From contig OY720346.1 of assembly GCA_963082975.1 (NCBI GenBank), forward strand, positions 70,299,267 through 70,363,266: a DNA stretch of 64,000 bases, written 5' to 3'. The notes under the pieces are model-generated. The model was given only the letters and a program-made list of their open reading frames with translations, ran no database searches and was not told where the DNA came from. How positions within the stretch are numbered: the first letter of the stretch is position 1; each line of letters opens with the position of its first letter. This DNA is from Labia minor (taxonomy: Eukaryota > Arthropoda > Insecta > Dermaptera > Spongiphoridae). Both the position numbers and the translations under genes were made by a program. Positions 10,170 to 22,370 of the stretch are shown here, one piece after another.

Positions 10170-10651
10170 TATTATGTAGAATGTTAAGTAAAAAATAAAT
10201 ACAATGTGTAACAAAATGTATGTAATAAAATTTTATATTATTTTTGTTTTTTAAATATTACTTTGTTCAATTTTGTTTTTATAAAGTAGTATTTTCGTAA
10301 CCCTGGAACCTATCTTCGGTCTTTACACGCTTAGCTATAGAAAATCTTAATTCATTTTGGGTTGTTTCAATTTGCGTCGTGTTTTTTGGAAAGTTACCTC
10401 GGCACAAAGTGAGGTATTGGTGTATAATATAAATGCAAAAGTTAGATGAAATGGAATTGAATCCAGAATGGACAAAGGTATTTGAAAAAAAAATTATACC
10501 GATCTGAGAGCCTGCACCTAAAATGACAAAATTATAAAGAGTATATTGGTAGATTCAAATAATTTCATATTTTTGTAAGTTAACTACCAAATATTTTTTT
10601 TTTCATTGTCCTTCATCCTCGATGATAATCATCACCAAAAGACTCCAAGAA

Positions 10652-11264
10652 AAAATAAGTTGACCTGTGGCCAGATCTGAACCGACCGACAGTTTGAAAT
10701 AAATAAATTTCCAGCTACAGAAACCATTTCAAATAATTTTAATATATCTATTAACGTAATAAAAAACAGATATGGATATAACATAAATATTTTTAATTTT
10801 ATTTTATTTATAATATATATGTAAGAACAGGCTGTGACGTCTTGAATGGCTGGATGACGTCATATAATTTTAAATTAAGAAAAAAACTAATAAAGATGAT
10901 TTTTCTCGAAGATAAAACCAATACAAAGTGAATGATTCGTGATAATATGTAAAAAATCTCCTCATTTGAAATTTGGTGTGAAAATAACCCTTTCCTTCCT
11001 ATCGTCGATCGCTAATACTACCACTTCCGGTTTCCGGATTTGCACCAAAAGTTGATCAATTCATCCCACTGATGCATTAAGTAAATATACCAAATTTCAT
11101 CAAAATCGGTTCAGCCGTTCAGGCTGTACACATCTATACGGACAGACGGACGGACGGACGGACAGACATCATGCTAAAAATACTTTTTTCTGTTTAGAAA
11201 ATGCATGATTCGTGGAGATATGTAAAAATCTCCACATGTGAAATTTGGTGTCGGTCTGTAAAAA
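10652..11264 (-). mobile_element. Family B (HINE-like) copy, 5' end trimmed
   Basis: The plus strand reads AATAAGTTGACCTGTGGCCAG (3' hairpin, one stem mismatch), ACCGACCGACAG (subterminal repeat) and a degenerate TGACGTCA pair near 10836 and 10855. It then has CCACTTCCGGTTTCCGG, the GACGGACGGACGGACAGAC core (11139-11167) and ATGCATGATTCGTGGAGATA. About 30 bases of the 5' end (CAATACCTCCCTTACTATCG) are missing. Confidence 0.85.
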
Positions 11265-11604
11265 ATTAAATAAGTAAGAAAGTAAAGAAAGTTAAACTCT
11301 TATAAATAACAGAGTTATTATTTTAAATTGAAAATGTCTTTCTGTATGTTTATAGTAGATGATGATAAACTTATAAATATTTGATTACGGAAATCCTATA
11401 CCATATTACCTTCGTCCTTTTTTACTCATTAATAACGTTGATTATAATCTTGCTCAACGTGATCTATACAGTACGGTAGTTATATTATTTCTAAATAAAT
11501 ATATTATTACATTTTTGTATAAATATTCCTTCTTTTTATAATTGTAATCATGTTTTATTTATATATATATAAGACCTCTTATAGTTGTGATATAGCATGA
11601 TATA
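11265..11604. other. AT-rich spacer
   Basis: No feature supported. Confidence 0.55.
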
Positions 11605-11612
11605 ATCTACAG

Positions 11613-11966
11613 TAGCGTTTCTCAACCTTTTTGGACCAAACACTCACTTCATAAGGCCGGCTTCATAATTCGCCCCCCTATAAATTTTAACAGATAAAAA
11701 TTGTATGATAATCCCAAATATAAGGTAAGTACACTTGGTGATACTTAGAGCCATATTGAAAAATCGAGTTTTAGAACCTGATCGTAAAATCATCTTTGAA
11801 AAATAGTGAAAAAAGCGGAAATGTTTAAAAGCCTAATCGCAAAATCATCTGATCTTTTTTTTTAGAACCATATTGAAAATATGATTTCACCCCCCCCCCC
11901 CCCAAAGCGTATAGAGAAATAATCGCCCCAATTTAAGATGTCAATCGCCCAGGTTGAGAATCACTA
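11613..11966. mobile_element. hAT MITE with 8-bp TSD
   Basis: Ends are TAGCGTTTCTCAACC and GGTTGAGAATCACTA, flanked by ATCTACAG at 11605-11612 and 11967-11974. The interior is related to the MITE at 24815-25214 (ATTCGCCCCCCTATAAATTT, GAACCATATTGAAAA). It has a 17-C run near 11888-11904. Confidence 0.9.
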
Positions 11967-11974
11967 ATCTACAG

Positions 11975-12950
11975 TATTTATTATTATTTTTTTTTCTAAA
12001 CATTTTGAGTGCATTTAAACATTTAATTATTTTTAATATATTAATCATCCCCATTTATAATAGTAATTTTTTTATTACATTAAAATCACACGAGATAACA
12101 GTAAATGAGGAAATAAATTAGAAAAAAAATATTTATAGATTTCTCTACCAATTAACTTTTAAACAAAATTGTTTTATAGTAGCTAATATAAAATAATTTT
12201 TCTTACTCAAAATTTTATAATATCGATAATTAAGACTTTGTAAATATAGTTAATCAAAAAAAAGGTAAAAAATATCATATCATATATTTTAGTCATCTAA
12301 TTTTATTTATTCTCACTTCTTTTATATATATATATATATATATAATGTTTTTATATAAATAAAATTATGCTTGTTTAATTATATGTATTTATTTATCTTA
12401 ATTATTCAGGTTCTACAACTTTTTCTTTGATTTTTTTTTTTATATTTAATATAAAAAGAATATCTTTTTCTTAATTATAGACCAAAAATCTATTAATAAT
12501 TGTATTAAACTACAATTTAATAAAAATAGAAAATAAATAGTTACTATTCAGTCAACGTTTATCAGTGTCAGTAACAAAATTAATGCTGTTGAGACTCTTA
12601 ATCACAAAGACTTAGGTAAGACCTAGAATGGTTTCTTTTGAAAATGGTCCAAAAATTTTCGTCAAATTTCAAATTGTATTAACCATCCAGGTAAAACTGG
12701 AATTAACTATTCATAATCAAAACATCCAAAAAAAAAAAACCCTAAACGTACATATAGATAAACATCTTTTAATCATTTTTTTCTTTAATTGGGATTTATT
12801 TTATTTTTAGTTCATACCTAATTTTTGATAGATCTGCAGATCCGTATCACTGATGCCGTGCATTCAGTATCAGCAGATTTGCTTTTTCGTGAGTGTGGTG
12901 AGTTTACTTACCGCGTTGATGTTTGCCGTGCAGCTACTATATGTGGTCAC
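11975..12950. other. AT-rich spacer with TA microsatellite
   Basis: Contains a (TA)n tract at about 12323-12344. A more complex patch at 12825-12950 (CGTATCACTGATGCCGTGCA) ends where the next family-B copy begins. The 60-codon frame at 12628 has no motif support. Confidence 0.5.
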
Positions 12951-12954
12951 ATGG

Positions 12955-13577
12955 AAAAATAAGTTGACCTGTGGCCAGGTCCGAACCGACCGACGGTTTG
13001 AAATAAATTAATTTCCAGCTACAGAAACAATTTCAAATAATTTTCATATATCTATTAATGTAATAAAGAACAGATATGGATACATAAATAATAAATATAA
13101 ACATTTTTAATTTTATTTTATTTATAATATATATGCAAGACCAGGCTGTGACGTCATGCATGGCTGGATGACGTCATATAATTTTAAATCAAGAAAAAAC
13201 TAATAAATATGATTTTTTTCGAGGAATACAAAATGCATGATTCGTGGTGATATATAAAAAAATCTCCTTTGGTGTGAAAATAACCCTTTCCTTCCTATCG
13301 TCGATCGCTAATACTACCACTTCCGGTTTCCGGAATTGCACCAAAAGTTGATCAATTCATCCCACTGATGCATTAAGTAAATATACCAAATTTCATCAAA
13401 ATCGGTTGAGCCGTTCAGGCTGTACACATCTATACGGACGGACAGACGGACAGACATCATGCTAAAAATACTTTTTTCTGTTTAGAAAATGCATGATTCG
13501 TGGAGATATGTAAAAATCTCCACATGTGAAATTTGGTGTGAAAACAATACCTCCCTTACTATCGTCGGTCGGTAAAA
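12955..13577 (-). mobile_element. Family B (HINE-like), near full-length
   Basis: On the plus strand this gives AATAAGTTGACCTGTGGCCA with a perfect hairpin GACCTG-tggc-CAGGTC. It continues with ACCGACCGACGG and two TGACGTCA sites (13150 and 13170, 20 bp apart). It then has TTCCGGTTTCCGG, a GACGGACAGACGGACAGACA core and the 5' end TACTATCGTCGGTCGGTAAAAA. The CGTCGGTCGGT at the 5' end is the inverted copy of the 3' subterminal motif. About 620 bp, non-coding. Confidence 0.9.
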
Positions 13578-14379
13578 AACTTTTAAACTTCCTCTTTTCA
13601 TTGGTATAGAGATTGTTTATTTTGAATTTGTCCTTCAAAAAATAAATAATAAATAAATAAATACGAATTTTTAAAAAATGAAACCATCATTTAGAATAAT
13701 ACATTACATAGTACATTAAAAAATTAAGACATTAAGATTGTAGAAATGGCGTAAAATAGAGATGATTACTAGCTTTGATGTTTCTTTGGCATCTAACTTT
13801 ATTATTTAACTAATTCATGAAAATAATAGAGCTGATTCAATTGTTTCTGGAAAAAATCAATTTCAGTATTTTTCATAAAAAATGACTATTAAGAATTTAA
13901 AATAATAATTTCCAGGTTATTTGTTCATTTTTGAGAAAATACTTAAGAAATATAGTAGTGACCCCCAGAGGTCTATAACAACCTGCAAGCGGCTACGTCA
14001 GCGAAAAAAAAATTTGGGGGTCCATGAAATGAAAATGGGGGCCCACGACAGTACCTTCATTATACTATCTTATAATATAAAGACATTATTTATAAAAGTA
14101 CCTATGAAGTAAAAAATTTATTATATATGTTTATAAAATTTGTGTATCTATGCAGAAGGGGAATACATTAATTAACAAAAATGATTTGTTCCAAAATGTA
14201 CATTGGTTTTGTGTTTTAAAAAGTTCGGTTTCTTTTGGAATGGAGGGTGTATTTTATATAACAGATACAAAATTTTATTTTGAGCAGTTTTAATTTTAAT
14301 TAAATTATTAACTGTTTTTTGAGTAAGTTTTTAACACTAAACTTCACTACAGTTAGAAATTTACAAAAAAATATATCAA
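13578..14379. other. AT-rich spacer with fragmentary repeat matches
   Basis: Around 13965-14060 a G-rich patch (GGGGGTCCATGAAATGAAAA) may be the decayed left part of the hAT fragment that follows. At 14222-14255 GGAATGGAGGGTGTATTTTA echoes 35035-35060. No gene. Confidence 0.4.
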
Positions 14380-14462
14380 TATCAGGTAAGTAGGAGATCT
14401 ACCGAAATTCGAAAAACATGGCAAGGGGTCTACTACGACACAAACAAGTTTGAGAACCTCTG
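14380..14462. mobile_element. hAT MITE end fragment
   Basis: Matches the right end of the element at 24577-24806: AAAAACATGGCAAGGGGTCT, then CACAAACAAGTTTGAGAACC and CTCTG. The left end is not confidently located. Confidence 0.55.
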
Positions 14463-14999
14463 AAATATATATTGATACATTTTATTTATAAAACTAATAC
14501 TATATCATTTATAAAAAAAATAATTTAATTTCAAACACTCGATGTAATTTTTCAGTAATATTTTCCTAATCAGTAATTAATTGGTGAATATTTCGGTAAT
14601 TATATTTTTATCAGAAGCATTTAAAACTAGAAAATCATTGCGAAAATATACTGACCGTTTAAAGAAAATGTCCTATTTGAAAATAAAAATAAAATTCACT
14701 TTTAAAAATTTGTCAATGTCAAAACAGAAACTTTTTGAAGGACATATTCGGCCATACGATTTTAGCTATTTTTCATATGACCACAAAATTGTTGACATGG
14801 ATTTTGCTTTACATTCCATTTTCAGCCGAATAAATCAATTTTTATAGTTAATTTAATAAATTGGTAAAGGTATTAACATTAGAACATTTTTCCATGTCTA
14901 TGTCAATAGAAAGACAAGAATTTGTTTTACTCTGATAGTTAAAAATAAATCCAGTTGGATGATGTTCATAAATTTCTTTGATTTTGGTCAAGGTTACAA
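14463..14999. other. AT-rich spacer
   Basis: An 88-codon frame (14581-14847) is open, but it is A/T-driven and has no recognisable domain. Confidence 0.45.
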
Positions 15000-15480
15000 T
15001 CTGAGCAGGCAGAAAGGAGGTCGAATGCCATTAACGGATTTCCCTGAACCTGTCGACTTTTTCGTAATCTCTCTTGGGGGAGGGGGGGGGGTGCCTCCAT
15101 TCCCCAGTTCATTGAGGTGTGTTGTTGTTTTACGAATTCCTGTTCTGAGTGTGAATCACATTTGTTTCACTCGATTTCGAGTCATAACTCTCTCATTGCT
15201 AAATCCTGTTCATGGATAGATTGGAATATATATATAGATATATAGGTGTGTGTGAGTGAGTGTGTGTGAGTGCTCTTGGGAGATGTCGGCGATTTACATA
15301 ATGGTTCGATGCACACACATCTTGATCTCGGATTGGAATCAGTACAAATCACCAGAGAGAATCAGGCGATGGGTAACTGCCCGTTGGCACGCGAGGGCCT
15401 CTATCCCGAGTTTACTTCCAGACACAGAATTTACGACAGGAACAATTGCTCCTTCACTGTAACACCATTTCAATCTTTAT
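15000..15480. other. Higher-complexity island with GT repeat
   Basis: Non-repetitive sequence with two complex halves (15000-15210 and 15275-15460) separated by a GT/GAGT microsatellite (15245-15272). It has a 17-base G-rich run near 15077. Two overlapping 60-80 codon frames in different phases share the second half, which argues against coding. Possibly regulatory. Confidence 0.3.
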
Positions 15481-15864
15481 CCCAAATGAGTAACAAAACA
15501 AACTCACTTCCATTGACATAATAAATAAATAATTTCACTTAAGTTGATAAATATATAATTTCTTTCCCCTTATATTATTTTATTATTTTTATTTATTTCT
15601 TTTGGATAATCGTTTTTCTTTTGCCTTTCATCTATCTGCTGTTTCATTTTCTGTACATAAATAAATATACTTTAAATACAAACTTTAAAAATTTATATGC
15701 ATGCACACACAAAAAATATATATTTTCTTAAATATACATATATATAAATAATATTAAAATAGAATTTGAGAGCATTACAATTATTTTAATACTCATTTTT
15801 ATAATTATTTTTTAAATTAGCTCAGGGCTATAATTATGACTATAATCCTCGACCCCTTGACCAT

Positions 15865-16513
15865 TTTTACCGACCGACGATAGTAAGGGAGGTATTGTTT
15901 TCACACCAAATTTCACATGTGGAGATTTTTACATATCTCCACGAATCATGCATTTTCTTAACAGAAAAAAGTATTTTTAGCATGATGTCTGTCCGTCCGT
16001 CTGTCCGTCCGTATAGATGTGTACAGCCTGAACGGCTTAACGGATTTTGATGAAATTTGGTATATTTACTTAATGCATCAGTGGGATGAATTGATCAACT
16101 TTTGGTGCAAATCCAGAAACCGGAAGTGGTAGTATTAGCGATCGACGATAAGAAGGGAAGGGTTATTTTCGCACCAAATTTCACATAAGGAGATATTTTT
16201 ACATATCACCACGAATGTATTGGTTTTATCCTCGGGAAAAATCATCTTCATTATGTTTTTCTTAATTTAAAATTATATGACGTCACCCAGCCCTTCATGA
16301 CGTCACAGCCTCGGGTAACGCCGGCAACGCCGGCTACTTCAGCTATATATTATAAATAAAATAAAATTAAAAATATTTATGTTATATCCATATCTGTTTT
16401 TTATTACATTAATAGATATATTAAAATTATTTGAAATTGTTTCTGTAGCTGGAAATTAATTTATTTCAAACCGTCGGTCGGTTCGGACCTGGCCACAGGT
16501 CAACTTATTTTTT
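15865..16513 (+). mobile_element. Family B (HINE-like), full-length reference copy
   Basis: 5' TTTTACCGACCGACGATAGT, then AAGGGAGGTATTG, TTCACATGTGGAGATTTTTA and a (GTCY)n core at 15986-16012. Next come GATGAAATTTGGTATATTTA, CGGAAGTGGTAGTATTAGCG and two TGACGTCA sites (16278-16285, 16298-16305). It ends with an AT-rich arm, the inverted motif CCGTCGGTCGGT, a perfect 3' hairpin GACCTG-gcca-CAGGTC (16486-16501) and the terminus AACTTATTTT. The order matches non-autonomous Helentrons (HINE/DINE-1). A short CGCCGGCAACGCCGGCT insert lies near 16320. Confidence 0.9.
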
Positions 16514-17590
16514 CATTCTAGTTAGATTCATCACACTTTAATAAAATATATTTCTTTTATAATGACCCAAGCAAATCAATAGTTATTGAATTTTTTATTA
16601 TATAATTTTACAAATTTACCATTCCAATCCTTATAAACTAACTCAAAAATTATTATCATAAGGCTCCAGAGTTATGATGCATTTGTAAAATAGCCTACAA
16701 GTTCATTTCAGTTTACCACCTCTATGACAATATATTTTATATTATACAACCAAAAGCCCTGGCCAGTTTTCACTATGAAACATGGATTAAACATGGGCTA
16801 TATAGTACTCCAGAACAACACATTAAATTGCGTAAATGTTTGTTGATTCTAAAGGAAGCAGAATGAGTATGTTTGCTATCTTTCTCAGAGATGGATGGAA
16901 TTTCCTCGGAATCTCTGTTCAGAGTTCCGGTTGTTTTATAAAAAAGTTCACTTTATCCTTTATTTAATTCTTTTTATCTCAAAGGAAAGTGTTCTGAATT
17001 TTGTTGACATTTTTTCTTTTCTGAAACAACTACTGATTTAGGACGACCAGAGCGACGATTATCAACGGTGATTGTACGACTTTGTCTATAATAATTGAAT
17101 ACCTATAATGCTAATGCTTATCCAGCCGCTGTTTGACTCCAACCGTATTTTTATGCTATCAAAAACAGTATTTAATCAACTCAAGAAATTTCTATTTCTA
17201 TTCATTGTTTGGAAACTTACAAAATTGGAATCACTAAAAAGACTGCAACCTCTAAACTAAAGGCCAGAATTCCATGAAATTTTGACATGTAATATTTGAA
17301 GATTAGAACTACATGGAAATCACGTGAGTCTATCAACTATGATACCATATATATGTGACAGATCGGAGACTTATTGAGCGACGTGTTATTAAGTAATCTT
17401 TATATATAGTAAAAATAGTAAGTTCACTCAACTTCTCTACTTGTCTTCTCAAACAATCTCAAACGGATTAAAATATAGTTGGTTTTGTAATGAAGGTCAA
17501 GGTCCTCAAGTCACTCTAAATATTCCAATATTTTGAAAATGGTATAATAACTTGTTCACGTTAAAATATGAACAATTTTTCTGAAAATCC
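16514..17590. other. Spacer, possibly the decayed 5' part of a LINE
   Basis: Moderately complex sequence upstream of the reverse-transcriptase remnant. No continuous frame and no motif that I can name, so it could be decayed LINE sequence. Confidence 0.3.
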
Positions 17591-17594
17591 TTTT

Positions 17595-18500
17595 GATGCT
17601 AAGTGACATCATATTCTTTGCAAAATCCATACATGGAATATAAAGGATCACATGGCAAAATTTATAATAAACTTTCTTTCCGATCGTCATTTCCAAATAC
17701 GAATTGGAAATGTTCTATCATAATCATATAAACAGGAAAATGGTCAGCCCCAAGGTAGTGTATTAAGCACTAACTTGTGTAATATAGCCATTAATGATAT
17801 TTTGTCTGTAATTAGATACCCTATTCAACATTCTCTCTTTGTAGATGATCTGTGTATCTATTACAAATCAACTAATTTAAGTTGTATTAAAAATAGACTC
17901 AATTGGCTATTAACAACATAAGTTGTTGAGCATTTGATAATGGCTTTAAAAACTGCCTTGGAAAGTCTCCCTGCTTACATTTTAGTAGATTAAGAACTCT
18001 ACCGATCGACCATCGTTTAACGCTTGACAGAAGTCCTCTCTTCTTTCAGGATTCTGTCAAATTTTTAGGATTTGTATTAGATAAAAAAATCTACTGGAAA
18101 CCACTTATCGAAATGTCTCAAGTCGATGAATCTCTTAAAAGTTCTGTCAGGGCCCTGATGGGGTGCGAACTCGACCATGCTCCTTAGAGTCTACAGAACT
18201 ATTATTAGATCGACTATTCTTCCTCAGTCTATTCATCGGCTCGAAATATTATTTTAAAGACTCGTTCAAGTGGCTCATCGTATTGTATTCGGTGCAAAAC
18301 TAGCCTTGTTGATTGTTTACTCGCTGAATGCGGTGAAGCTCCACTTTGATTACGAAGATATGTTTTATCAATCAATTACATTCTAAAAGTATTATCATTA
18401 AGAAATCATCCATCATTTAAATTATTCTCGAAACCAATAAACATTGACAAATTTACAAAGCCAATATCCTCTAAACGCCTGTTAATTTGAATAAAATGCT
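17595..18500 (+). pseudogene. Jockey-like non-LTR reverse transcriptase, degenerate
   Basis: In one frame, translation gives FLSDRHFQIRIGN, then NGQPQGSVLSTNLCNIAIND (RT motif with PQGSVLS, 17739-17800). Then comes SLFVDDLCIYYKS, where FVDD (17838-17849) is the catalytic YADD/FADD-type site. After frame breaks, VKFLGFVLDKKIYWKP and a LLAECGEAPL segment follow. These are RT palm and thumb features of Jockey/X-type LINEs. There are stops at the end of LSCIKNRLNWLLTT and elsewhere, so it is dead. Endonuclease and RNase H parts were not found. Confidence 0.85.
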
Positions 18501-18663
18501 ATATCGGCACCTTAGGAGAAAATTATAAACATTCATTCAAAATAAAGTTTGATTTTCTTAAAATTTATTTAAATGTCTTTTTTAAGTATATAAAAAGAAA
18601 AATCTATGATGTGTGTTTGAACTAAAGAGTGAGAGGAATGGTGGATTACTTAAGAGTCTAACC

Positions 18664-18839
18664 CAGTATTTCCCAACGTGGGACCCACGCCCCCCAGGGG
18701 TAATTTGATTTTAAAGAGGGGCAATTCGAAAATGGACTCGACTCGAGTTTAACCCTTTGTGTATATGTTTTTTAGAAAGGAATAAGAATTTTAGAAGGGC
18801 TTAGATGGGGCATGGCACAAAAAATATTGGGAAACACTG
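18664..18839. mobile_element. Small hAT MITE
   Basis: Ends are CAGTATTTCCCAACGTGGG and ATTGGGAAACACTG. They are flanked by GTCTAACC (18656-18663) and GTGTAACC (18840-18847), an 8-bp duplication with one difference. The start resembles the element at 24577. Confidence 0.8.
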
Positions 18840-18847
18840 GTGTAACC

Positions 18848-20595
18848 AATTATTTGTCCACTTGAAAAACATTCAAAATCAAGAAGAGAGCTGGACAAGT
18901 TTCTGAATAGGATTAAATTGTTATAAAAAATATAATATTTATTTATTAGTTTAAATTATTTATTTATTATCTATCTATTTGTATATATAAATGGTTGTTT
19001 TTGTTATTATTTATTGTATAGTTTATTCTTGTAATTATTTATTTACTAAATTATAGTCATGTTCAATGGGGGGCCCCTTTAGAATACTTTATTTTTATTT
19101 TTTTATTCAACTATTTAGTTATTTATTTATATTTATTTGTATATTATATTTATTATTCATTTATTTATAAAATAGATGGGTTTTAGGCTAAAAAAAATTC
19201 ATTCTTTCTAAATGATCTGCCAAGGGAGCGTAACTCTGACACAATGGAATCGGTCATGATTCAGTAGTTTCTGGCTGTGCCCCAGAGAAGAGAACCAAAT
19301 TCTCCTTGAAGGGATTGGGTGGAGAAGAATAAGATTAATCTTATACGATGGATGATTTCTTTAAGGTACACCTGGCCGTAGTTGATGAGGTGCCTCGAGC
19401 TTCAAATAATAATAATATATAAAATATTATATTATTACATTCTACGTACACTTCTTAAAATTTTTAATTGAATTTTATATCTAAAATTAATAAATATATT
19501 ACATAATTTCAATACATAAATTTAATATCCTTTTATTATAAATTAATAATCTCAAAATAATTAACAAAATGAAGTAAATATAATAAATTTAATTTTACAA
19601 TAATTTTGAGAGATTTATTTAGTAAAAGGTATTATAAACATAAAAAAAATGAGAAAAAAATATATAAAAAATAAAATTTAAATAAATAAATTATTTTCTA
19701 ATAAAAGATTAATTTTTATAGTCTACAATTTTTGTTTTATTAATTTTTTTTTTTTTTTTTTGTCAAAATTACATAATCTAAAATTGTATATTAATTAAAA
19801 ATAAAATAAATTTTAATAATAAAATAAAAAATTCAGTTAACATACCAAAATAACTAAATAAATAAATAAATAAATTATAATCAGGGATGTAAATAAGGAG
19901 ATAATACAGGAAAATTTAATTAATCTGAACAGTTGTAATGCATAAAAAAATACTATTTTCTTATTGTAAATGATTTCAACGCTGTAAAATAAAATAGAAA
20001 AAATTATAAATATAGAAAAAAAAATTGATTTTGATTTTAACTCTTACTAGCCCCCCCCACACACACACACACACACAAAACTCGTATATTCGCCACTGAT
20101 TAAATTAATTTTAGATATATATAAATGATTATAATTGATTATTGAGTGAAGAATGAATTACGGTTTTTGAAAAAGGAGTAAATATTTAGAATAAATAAAA
20201 TTTTAATGAATTCTTATATTTTAAATTTAAAATTAAAATTATTTTTTTATTTTTATAAATTATAATTGTTAATAAAATTTTATTATATTTATACAGTCAC
20301 TTATATTTCTATTTTGTCACTTATATGCCCATTATAATTTATGTTTAATCTTCTTAGGTGGAAAAAAGTATCGAAATCCCGGAAATGTTGAAGAATTTTC
20401 AATAACAAGAATATTCGTTAAACTCCTTACCAAAATTAGGGGGTGGAGCACAGAAAAATACATTAATCTTCGTCGACGTAACCCATATGCCATATGTGGC
20501 TGTATTAATTTATCATTTCCGTTCCAAATTGAACAAAACTCTACCTAACCCATGAATTTTTAATTAATTTTTTTCAATTCATGATTGATTTAGGA
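18848..20595. other. Long AT-rich spacer
   Basis: Mostly A/T sequence with ATTT and TAAA tandem words (18940-19180, 19855-19880). It has a T22 run near 19745 and a CA repeat at 20050-20078. A more complex block at 19205-19410 (AAGGGAGCGTAACTCTGACA) is not repeated and not coding. It might be a LINE 3' UTR or a unique element. Confidence 0.45.
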
Positions 20596-20599
20596 TAAA

Positions 20600-21010
20600 C
20601 GCATTCTATATATAAATATTGCACGGCGTTCTTTTTATGCAACGGATGTTTTGAAATTGAAAATAGTCAATGACATTGAAGTTGGGTGGGGATGGGGTGG
20701 GGGGGTAAGGTGAATGCCCCCTTCGGTCCCTGACCTGGAGTCACTCATGGTCCAAAATGGATGCGCTGCATCCGAAAAATCCCGAGTGATCCCTATAATT
20801 TCAGATCATATGGAAGAAGACACCTCCAGACTATGAAATCGATTTCTGGCAGGTGTATGCATACCCAAAGTGTAGCTGAAGCTGGGAAGATGCGTCGCGA
20901 TCCTCCGTCCGAATCACTCTGGCCAAAATGGTCTAGTCATACTTCTTAGGATTCGTCTCAGGGACTGGTCCCACCATTCTATTGCGCATCATTTCACTTC
21001 TATTAATTGT
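20600..21010. other. Higher-complexity island
   Basis: About 400 bp of unique sequence with G-rich runs (20680-20712) and words such as CCCTGACCTGGAGTCACTCA. A 62-codon frame starts at 20761 but has no motif. Candidate non-coding conserved block, inferred only from composition. Confidence 0.3.
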
Positions 21011-21340
21011 GTGCTTAGCTTCATTTTTTTTTTCTTATTGTGTTAGAAGAAGGTGTGCGCCTGCGCTTCAGCAGCTCATCATTCATCAAACTGACAAAGA
21101 AGTACTTAGCAAATGTTGATTTTTGCAATCGTTCCCGACGATAAGAAAAATGCATTTTTCTTGGCAAATAATATACTCGTAGAAAGATTGTATGATGCCA
21201 TTCAAAGACATTCAGGAACAAAGATACATTCATGCACGATGAAGGGGTTGTAAGCTGGAAACAGAACGAGCATTGGCAGTACACTATATCGTTTCAACGA
21301 AACAATTATAGTAACGAACATTTTTAGAAACGTAAATAAA
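21011..21340. other. Spacer with moderate complexity
   Basis: An 87-codon minus-strand frame (21021-21284) is present without recognisable domains. I cannot assign it. Confidence 0.35.
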
Positions 21341-21343
21341 ACA

Positions 21344-22094
21344 GAAAAAATCTGGAGTGTCCAGATCGATTATCTCGCAAATTTGAATTATATTATATTT
21401 AAATTAAATTTAATTATAATTAAATTATAAATTAAGTATCTATATATAATTCATTTGGAAAAATTAAATAATTTAAAAAAAAAAAATAGAGTAGAGTATT
21501 GTTATTGAATTAAATTTAATTAATTAACATATATTAAATTTAAATTTAAAAACTTTACCTTCATTTTTAAATCAAAATTTAAATAATTAATTCGCATGTT
21601 TGGCTCTTTGTTGATGACACCACGTCACGTTTTGACGCGTGATTGGCAGTCAAAGAAATTTAAAAAATTAATTTCAGTACTCTTTTAGCGATTCAATCAA
21701 GCTGAAATTCTATATATAGCAGTTTTATACAATTTTCAATCATGTGAAAAACTATCAAACATACATCTTTATATTTACCGTCAGTTTAGAGGAAAAAAAA
21801 TGATAACGTGATAGGTAATGGTCCTCTTCCGGTTGAGCTACATTTTTCAAACGTTGATAGAAAACTACGAATTTTGAATAATGCCAGTATACCAAATTTC
21901 ATTAATCTAGCTCAAACCGTTTTTGCCTAATCTTGTCTAAATACAAACAAACATACACACACACACACACACACATTTTTCTCAACCTTAGTGAAAATGA
22001 CTCAGGGACCTTCAAAACGTATAAAAACATCAAAAACTTATCATCGAAAATTTTCTTGATCGCAATACTTTCTCTGGCGTAATAGTAAAAAGGA
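21344..22094 (-). mobile_element. Family A (HINE-like), full-length
   Basis: On the plus strand it runs from the 3' end (CTGGAGTGTCCAGATCGATT, TCTCGCAAATTTG) through an AT-rich arm, a CACGTCACG block and TATATATAGCAGTTTTATAC. It continues with GTCCTCTTCCGGTTGAGC, TACCAAATTTCATTAATCTA and the (CA)n core (21950-21977). It then reads GACTCAGGGACCTTCAAAAC and ends TTTCTCTGGCGTAATAGTAAAAA, the 5' end. Confidence 0.85.
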
Positions 22095-22217
22095 AAACGT
22101 GGTAGGTAATGAACCTCTTCCGAATGAGATCCATTTCTCAAAATTTGTTTGAAAACTACGAATTTTATACAATGCACATGTACCAAAATTCATTATTCTG
22201 GCGAGATAGTAAAAAAC
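22095..22217 (-). mobile_element. Family A core-deleted fragment abutting a full copy
   Basis: It restarts inside family A at GAAAACGTGGTAGGTAATG. From CAAAATTCATTATTCTGG it joins the 5' terminus GGCGAGATAGTAAAAAA, skipping the core. Together with the preceding copy it forms a head-to-tail arrangement. Confidence 0.7.
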
Positions 22218-22370
22218 CTAAAAATATTCCATTGATTATATTCAAGAACCGAAGATATAATATACTATATACATATATATATATATACGAGATATAATAT
22301 ATATATATATAACTATTTCATCCGACTTTTAAAGAACAAAAAAAAAATTCGATTCATATCAATTGAACAA

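Larger units (their letters stand above)
9430..10424 (+). mobile_element. TIR element P (copy 1), interrupted by a mariner
   Basis: The left end TACACCAACACCTCGATTTG and the right end CACAAAGTGAGGTATTGGTG are inverted. The left half matches 30563-30708 and the right half matches 28588-28780, both in reverse complement. The interior is rich in TTGCGTCG words. The TIR style (TACCTC, GCGTCG) suggests a pogo/Tigger-like element, but no transposase is visible in this copy. Without the mariner it would be about 435 bp. Confidence 0.7.

Noticed and set aside
12628-12810. 60-codon frame
   Set aside because: Lysine/isoleucine-rich product of A/T-rich DNA with no support.
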